64,000 nt of DNA from the NCBI GenBank assembly GCA_963971535.1, contig OZ020599.1, positions 91,171,027 through 91,235,026 on the forward strand, written 5' to 3'. This document shows positions 59,187 to 64,000 of this stretch, in pieces; position 1 is the stretch's first letter; the number at the start of each line of letters is the position of its first letter. Made by a program: the position numbers and the translations under genes. The notes under the pieces were generated by a model. That model was not told the origin of the DNA. It saw nothing but the letters and a program-made list of their open reading frames with translations, and ran no database searches. Origin of the DNA: Notolepis coatsorum. Taxonomy: Eukaryota; Chordata; Actinopteri; Aulopiformes; Paralepididae.

Positions 59187-59463
59187 AGCGGGTATGCAAG
59201 GAGGACAGCTGCTGGAGAGGTTGAAAAAGAGAAAGATGGAGTTGTGCGAGCACGTTCCGAGAGGATCCAGCGGGGAGATGTTCAAGAAGGTGGTGATGGG
59301 GAAGGTGGATGGAAAGAGAGGAATTGGAAGACCAAGAAGAGGCTGGGTAGATGCCCTCTGTGATTGGAGGGGAGTGAGAGGCGGAGTCACAGAGTTGGAG
59401 AGAAGAAGTGGGGACAGAATGGGTTGGAGAGTGATAGGCAACCTTCGGAATGAAGAAGCCACC

Positions 59464-59560
<97 letters not shown>
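59464..59560 (+). repeat. (GAT)n tail of RTE copy 2
   Basis: About 97 bases of pure GAT repeats directly after the RTE stop. Copy 1 has only about four units at the same place, so the tail is prone to expansion. Confidence 0.97.
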
Positions 59561-59854
59561 AAAATGACCTAGTGTGCTATCATAGTACCATGACACCTTC
59601 CAGTTCACCTAAACTAGTGACCTGGGTAAATAAAAGACTGTTTTAGATGTTTGTATATATTTTGTTATATTATTGCAAATGGAAAAATATATGAATGTGT
59701 TTACTTTTTATTTGATGTCTTTCCACTTAGGGTTGTAGTGATGGTTAACAGCATGAATAAAAACTAAATTAAATACAGTACATTGCTTTTAGGTTACCCT
59801 TTTCAATTGCTGTCTATTCTGTTCATTATCGTATGTGTTTTACTTGTATGCTGG
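59561..59854. other. AT-rich spacer
   Basis: No gene or transposon end is recognised. Confidence 0.4.
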
Positions 59855-60191
59855 CCTCTTGTTTGTTTGTTTGTTTGTTTATTTACACATAAAAACAGTT
59901 ACATATATAATACAATATAGTCCACAAGGGATGTGTAGGAGAATTGCCTAAAAACCCTCAAGGGGCTTGCATGTGGCATTCACCAGGAAGCAAAATTACA
60001 TTATATCAAGATAAATATAAAATCAAATCCCCCCCCCCCCCCCCCCTAAACAAACAAACACACACAAGCAGGCCTACATAGACACCGAAGTAGGCACCCC
60101 ATGCCATACGATTTCTGGTATAGAGAAAACAATCAATGACAGGAAGAATATATAATAAAACGAAAATACAATAACAAAATACATCAAGCCA

Positions 60192-61931
60192 TCAGACCAC
60201 AGTTTGTAAAGGAAGTCCATATGGGAAATATTGGTGATCTAGGAGATGAGATTTCAGTGCTCTTTTGAATTTCAGAAAAGAAAATTCCAAAATATGTGGA
60301 GGCAAAGAGTTCCACAACTTTGACCCTCGGTAGAGCAAACAAAACTGAGATTGGGAAGTGCGGGAAAAGGGTGGTCTAAGCAAACAGGAACTACGTGTGG
60401 GGTCATTATGAATTTGGTGATTGTGGGCAAACATGTCATGAAAAAAAGGGGGAAGGGCTCTGTTTAAAGAACTATGCACAAATAAACCAGTCTGAAGATG
60501 ATTCACTTGATAAACACTGAGTATACCTAACTTATGGAATAGAGGCCGAGAAGAATGACTTCGTTGAACACAGCTGATTATTTTTAGAGCTCGTTTCTGC
60601 AGACGGTATATGGGCTCAAGTTTGGTCTGATGCGTACTACCCCAAACTAAATTACAGTAATTGATATATGGGTAAACCATCGAGTAATATAACATTGTGG
60701 CAACCTCGGTGCTCAGCAAGTGACGTGTTTTTCCAAGAATACCAATACTCTTGGCCATTTTTGTAGTTATGGCTGTGATATGAGGTTTCCATGATAGGGA
60801 TTCATCAAGCAGAACACCAAGGAATCGTGTAAAACACACCCTAGCTATGGGGATGTCATTGATCACTACTTTAGATGAAGAGTTAAAAATCACAGATTTG
60901 AGACCAAAAAAAATGAAATTCGTTTTTTTAATGTTTAGTGATAATTTGTTGCATTTAAACCAAATTGATAGTTTGTTAAGTTCTTCATTTATGACCCTAA
61001 TGATGGTATCAGGATCTTTATGTGAATAGAATACACACGTGTCATCTGCAAATAAAATTTTCGACAGCCTGTCTGAGACGTTAGGGAGGTCATTGATATA
61101 TAACAAAAATAACAAAGGCCCAATAATTGAACCTTGGGGCAGACCGCAAAGTAAAGGAAGAAAAGGAGAATTTATCCCATTATAGGATACAGACTGACGT
61201 CTATCTTTAAGGTAACTGGTGAACCATAGCAGTGCATTGTTTTTTATTCCAAGATGTGAGAGCTTCTGCAGGAGGATATTGTGATTGACTGTATCAAATG
61301 CCTTTGATAAGTCTAAAAAAATACCTATAGTGTTTTCCTTTCTGTCTTTAGCTTTGTATATTTCATTAATTAGATGTGTTATTGCCATATATGTTGCATG
61401 TTTCTTTCTGAACCCGTACTGGTGAGTGTAAATAATATTGTGCGTATTAAGATGTTCAATTAATCTTTTATAGACAAGCTTTTCAAGTATTTTTGACAAG
61501 GTAGGAAGGATGGATATAGGTCTGTAATGGTTGAAGACGGCTGGGTCATCATCTTTATAAATAGGGATGATCTTAGCTATTTTAAGTTCCAGTGGGACGA
61601 TTCCCTTCTCCAGTGATGTATTAAAAATATGACATAATGGCTTCACAATGGATTCTTGAATGGATATCAGTAATCTGCCTCCAATACCATCATAACCCGG
61701 AGAAGAGTCCCCCAGGTTGATCAAGATCTCCCGAACCTCATCCTCTGTAACCGGCAAGAAGTTAAAACTGTCATTGCTTGGAGGATTCATAAACTGAAGG
61801 GGACTATGGTTACTAAATGGAATCTTTGCAGCCAGTGTTGGACCAACTTCTGAGAAAAAGTTATTAAAGTTATTGGCAATTAATTGCGGGTCAGTGATAA
61901 TAACCCCATCAACCTTAAATTCATTAGGCAA
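60192..61931 (-). pseudogene. LINE-B reverse transcriptase
   Basis: Motifs in order: SSPGYDGIGGRLLISI, YRPISILPTLSKILEKLVYK, QYGFRKKHATYMAITHLINE, GIFLDLSKAFDTVNHNILLQ, GLPQGSIIGPLLFLLYINDL, catalytic FADDTCVF, NKLSLNIKKTNFIFFG, then FLGVLLDESLSWKPHI, YPYINYCNLVWGS and a C-terminal RGSKLWNSLPP. It is open for 579 codons with no internal stop, so only the junction with the endonuclease frame is broken. It belongs to the Jockey/CR1/L2 group; the clade is not resolved. Confidence 0.92.
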
Positions 61932-61941
61932 CTGATTATGT

Positions 61942-63369
61942 TTATTTTTTTTTGTTGAGGATAGAGTTAATTGTTCTCCATAAGAGAGTCATGTTATTTT
62001 TGTTTTTAGATAATTCCATATTGTAGTAATGCTTTTTAGCTCCTCTGATAATGTGGTTTAATTTATTTCTATAGTTCCTAAATTGAGCAAGATAAAATGG
62101 AGTGGGATTGAGAAGATATTTTTTATACAATCTAGGTTTAGTATTTAGGGATTTGATAATAGCTGGGGTTATCCATGGTTTGATCAGTTTATGATGAGGC
62201 TTGGGAGATGCCTGTACAAGGGGAAAACATAGGTCATAGGCCTGGGAGATACGTTCAGAAAACAAAGTAAAAGACTTTTGTGCATCAACAGAGTGGAGGA
62301 TATCTGTCCATGGATACTCGCCGACCACTAGTCCAAACCTGGTCAAACTAGCTTCATTAAAGCGTCTCTTATATTTAGGATATAGCATAGTTGGAGACTT
62401 TTCATGTTCCCTATATAATATGAGAAAGATTGGACAATGATCAGCAATATCCATGCACAGAACTCCTGATTTCATGCTCTTATCCAACACATTAGTAAAG
62501 ATATTGTCAATCAGAGTGGCAGATGTCTCCGTCACTCTGGTTGGTACTGCAATCATAGGATGAAAGTAGTGGGAATACATTGTGTCAATAAACTCCTTAG
62601 TTGAGTTATCATTCTTATGGTTTATAAAATTGATATTTAGGTCACCCATTAAATAGCATTTTTTCCCTTCTTTGGAAATGACATCCAGAACATTTGTTAG
62701 ATCAGCATTGAATGCAGACAAGCTAAAGCTGGGAGGTCTATAAATACATGCAATAATGGCCTGGTGGGTTTCAACAAACACAGCCTCAGCAGAAAGGGTT
62801 AAATACTTTTCGATGTCATGCCTTTCTTTATACACCATGTTCGGATTGAGATATAGAGAAACACCCCCACCCTTTTGGCCTTCTCTGCATCTATGAATAT
62901 GCTTATAGTTATTGAATTCATACAAATCAGCATTGTCTTTAGACAGCCATGTTTCAGTAAGTCCTATTACACTAAAAGAGAAGTCAAGGTTAGTCAAACA
63001 AAGGCATAAAGTATCATAGTTTTTTGTCAGGCTGCGGACATTGATATGAATGAGGGAAAAGTCACTCCTAGTATTTTGAGGGTCAACAGTGGAATTGAAT
63101 TCGTTCACACTGAAGTAATCAGATATTCCAGAGACTTGTTTCATTTGAGCAAAACAATGTGTGTCAGGGTCATTATTGAATAAAAGGTTTGATGTTGATG
63201 AGTCCCGAGATTCACTTTCTGACTGAAGCAACGTAGTGGGCGGGTCCTTCAAAAGTTCATTTACTTGATCATATGGGTTGGAGTTAGAGTTTACATGTAA
63301 TGAACCAGAGACAGATGTAGGGAAGGTTTGGAGATGAGCGCCAAATTGGTTGTGTGAGGAAGATGACAT
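61942..63369 (-). pseudogene. LINE-B N-terminal region and AP-type endonuclease
   Basis: A Ser/Asn-rich N-terminus is followed by endonuclease motifs: LIHINVRSLTKN, GLTETWLS, CREGQKGGGVSLYLN, CIYRPPSFS, MGDLNINF, VPTRVTETSATLIDNIFTN and DIADHCPIF (catalytic DH). It then reads HKLIKPWITPAIIKSL into the linker to the RT and stops at TAA right after a nine-base A-run (NKKK). Start chosen at the ATG at 63369 (MSSSSHNQF); two upstream ATGs (to 63381) overlap the neighbouring L2 sequence. One base too many in the A-run separates it from the RT frame. Confidence 0.88.
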
Positions 63370-64000
63370 GGTTGTCATCATACCTCAATGACCGCTCCTA
63401 CCAAGTGTCATGGAGAGGGACCCTGTCGGCCACCCGCCCCCTGCGGACGGGTGTCCCCCAGGGCTCGGTTTTAGGACCCCTTCTCTTCTCCCTCTACACT
63501 AAATCACTGGGTAACATTATCACGTCTCATGGCTTCTCCTACCACTGTTATGCCGACGATACTCAACTCTTCCTCTCCTTCCCTCCCTCAGATATCCACG
63601 TCTCTGAGCGGATCTCGGCCTGTCTGTCCGACATCTCCGCCTGGATGGCGACCAACCACCTCAAACTGAACCTAAGCAAAACAGAATTGCTCCACCTGCC
63701 GGCCAAATCCTCCCCCCTGACCGACCTTTCCATCACAGTCGAGAATGCAGCTGTGACCGCGTCCCCGACCGCCAAGAACCTTGGTGTTGTCCTCGACGAC
63801 CAGTTGAACTTCTCTGCTCACATCGCAGCGACAACCAGAACCTGCCGATTCCTCCTGAGCAACGTCAGAAGGATCCGCCCCTTCCTGACAAAAGAATCCA
63901 CCCAACTCCTCGTCCAATCAACAGTCATCTCCCGCCTCGACTACTGCAACGCACTGCTCGCTGGCCTCCCGGCCACTGCCACTAAGCCTCTTCAACTCAT
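63369..64000 (+). CDS. L2-type reverse transcriptase (partial at both ends)
   Basis: An open plus-strand frame without stop from TGG at 63369 to the window edge. It reads WLSSYLNDRSYQVSWRG, RTGVPQGSVLGPLLFSLYTK, GFSYHCYADDTQLFLSFPPS (catalytic YADD near 63551), DISAWMATNHLKLNLSKTEL, NLGVVLDDQLNFSAHIAATT and STVISRLDYCNALLAGLP. This is the standard L2 order and, unlike the L2 at 53415, the catalytic residues are intact. No start codon is included because the 5' part is cut off by LINE-B or by truncation. Confidence 0.93.

Larger units (their letters stand above)
56903..59463 (+). pseudogene. RTE-type LINE copy 2, reverse transcriptase to 3' end, with two insertions
   Basis: It starts inside the RT (DEIPAELIKNSG) and continues through MGFRKGKGTRDAICQLRIIG, KKLYICFIDFTKAFDRVEHT, a broken GVRQGC region, RYADDTTIVCN (about 57577) and, after a SINE (57775-58244), YMYLGSWISEGGRANMDIKR. 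After a LINE-A tail (58557-59186) comes MQGGQLLERLKKRKMELCEH to RRGWVDALCDW, ending with the stop at 59464-59466. Stops (for example TAA before CCCATAATTG at 57139 and TAG at 57734) and frameshifts make it inactive. It preserves stretches missing from copy 1. Confidence 0.92.
59855..63369 (-). mobile_element. LINE-B, near full-length non-LTR retrotransposon
   Basis: The minus strand carries endonuclease, reverse transcriptase and a 3' UTR (60191 to 59880) with a (CAAA)n tail (plus strand TTGTTTGTTTGTTTGTTTAT). A C-run at 60029-60046 lies in the 3' UTR. The 5' end abuts an L2 reverse transcriptase in the opposite orientation at about 63369. Confidence 0.88.

Overview
This window is vertebrate, almost certainly teleost fish, DNA made nearly entirely of transposable elements. 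The signs are a sushi-like chromovirus (Ty3/gypsy), DIRS, RTE, L2 and other non-LTR retrotransposons, tRNA-derived SINEs, hAT elements with 8-bp target duplications, long (CA)n, (TA)n, (TTAC)n and (GAT)n tracts, and one Ig-like exon of a fish immune-receptor type. No bacterial gene organisation, operon, rRNA or true tRNA gene is visible. The only credible host coding sequence is the Ig-like exon near 48.2-48.6 kb.

Layout. 1-4.86 kb: 3' part of a gypsy chromovirus with an intact gag-pol frame and its 3' LTR. 5.9-13.1 kb: an RTE retrotransposon (+) split by a full-length LINE ('LINE-A', -, intact 1035-codon ORF) and by a palindrome-rich insert. 13.4-17.4 kb: (CA)n, a LINE-A tail, a SINE and a 0.4-kb fold-back element. 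17.75-23.35 kb: a decayed DIRS element with inverted terminal repeats and an internal complementary region. 24.5-24.9 kb: a palindromic element with 9-bp TSD whose core is telomeric (TTAGGG)n. 26.5-26.9 kb: a SINE carrying a hAT-type MITE.

28.7-48.0 kb is a nested set that can be taken apart by eye. An LTR retrotransposon (-) has its 3' LTR interrupted by a roughly 785-bp near-perfect palindrome (9-bp TSD). That palindrome is itself interrupted by two long hAT-type insertions (7.1 and 9.5 kb, each with a perfect 8-bp TSD), and these carry further SINEs, LINEs, minisatellites and hAT copies. Removing the two hAT units restores both arms of the palindrome. Removing the palindrome restores an LTR matching the other, intact LTR.

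48.0-48.6 kb: Ig-like exon. 48.66-49.9 kb: a gag-like relic also present at 36.8-38.1 kb. 49.9-54.0 kb: an L2-type LINE (-) split by two hATs (TSDs GTCTAGGC and GGCTGATG), the second holding three LINE-A tails and a hairpin MITE. 54.0-54.7 kb: a hAT MITE. 56.9-59.56 kb: a second RTE copy carrying a SINE (17-bp TSD) and a LINE-A tail. 59.86-63.37 kb: 'LINE-B' (-), near full length with one frame break at an A-run. 63.37-64.0 kb: an L2-type reverse transcriptase (+) running off the window.

The nesting gives relative ages: RTE, L2 and the LTR element are older hosts, while LINE-A, the SINE and the hATs came later. All assignments are by reading motifs and termini; no database search was possible.
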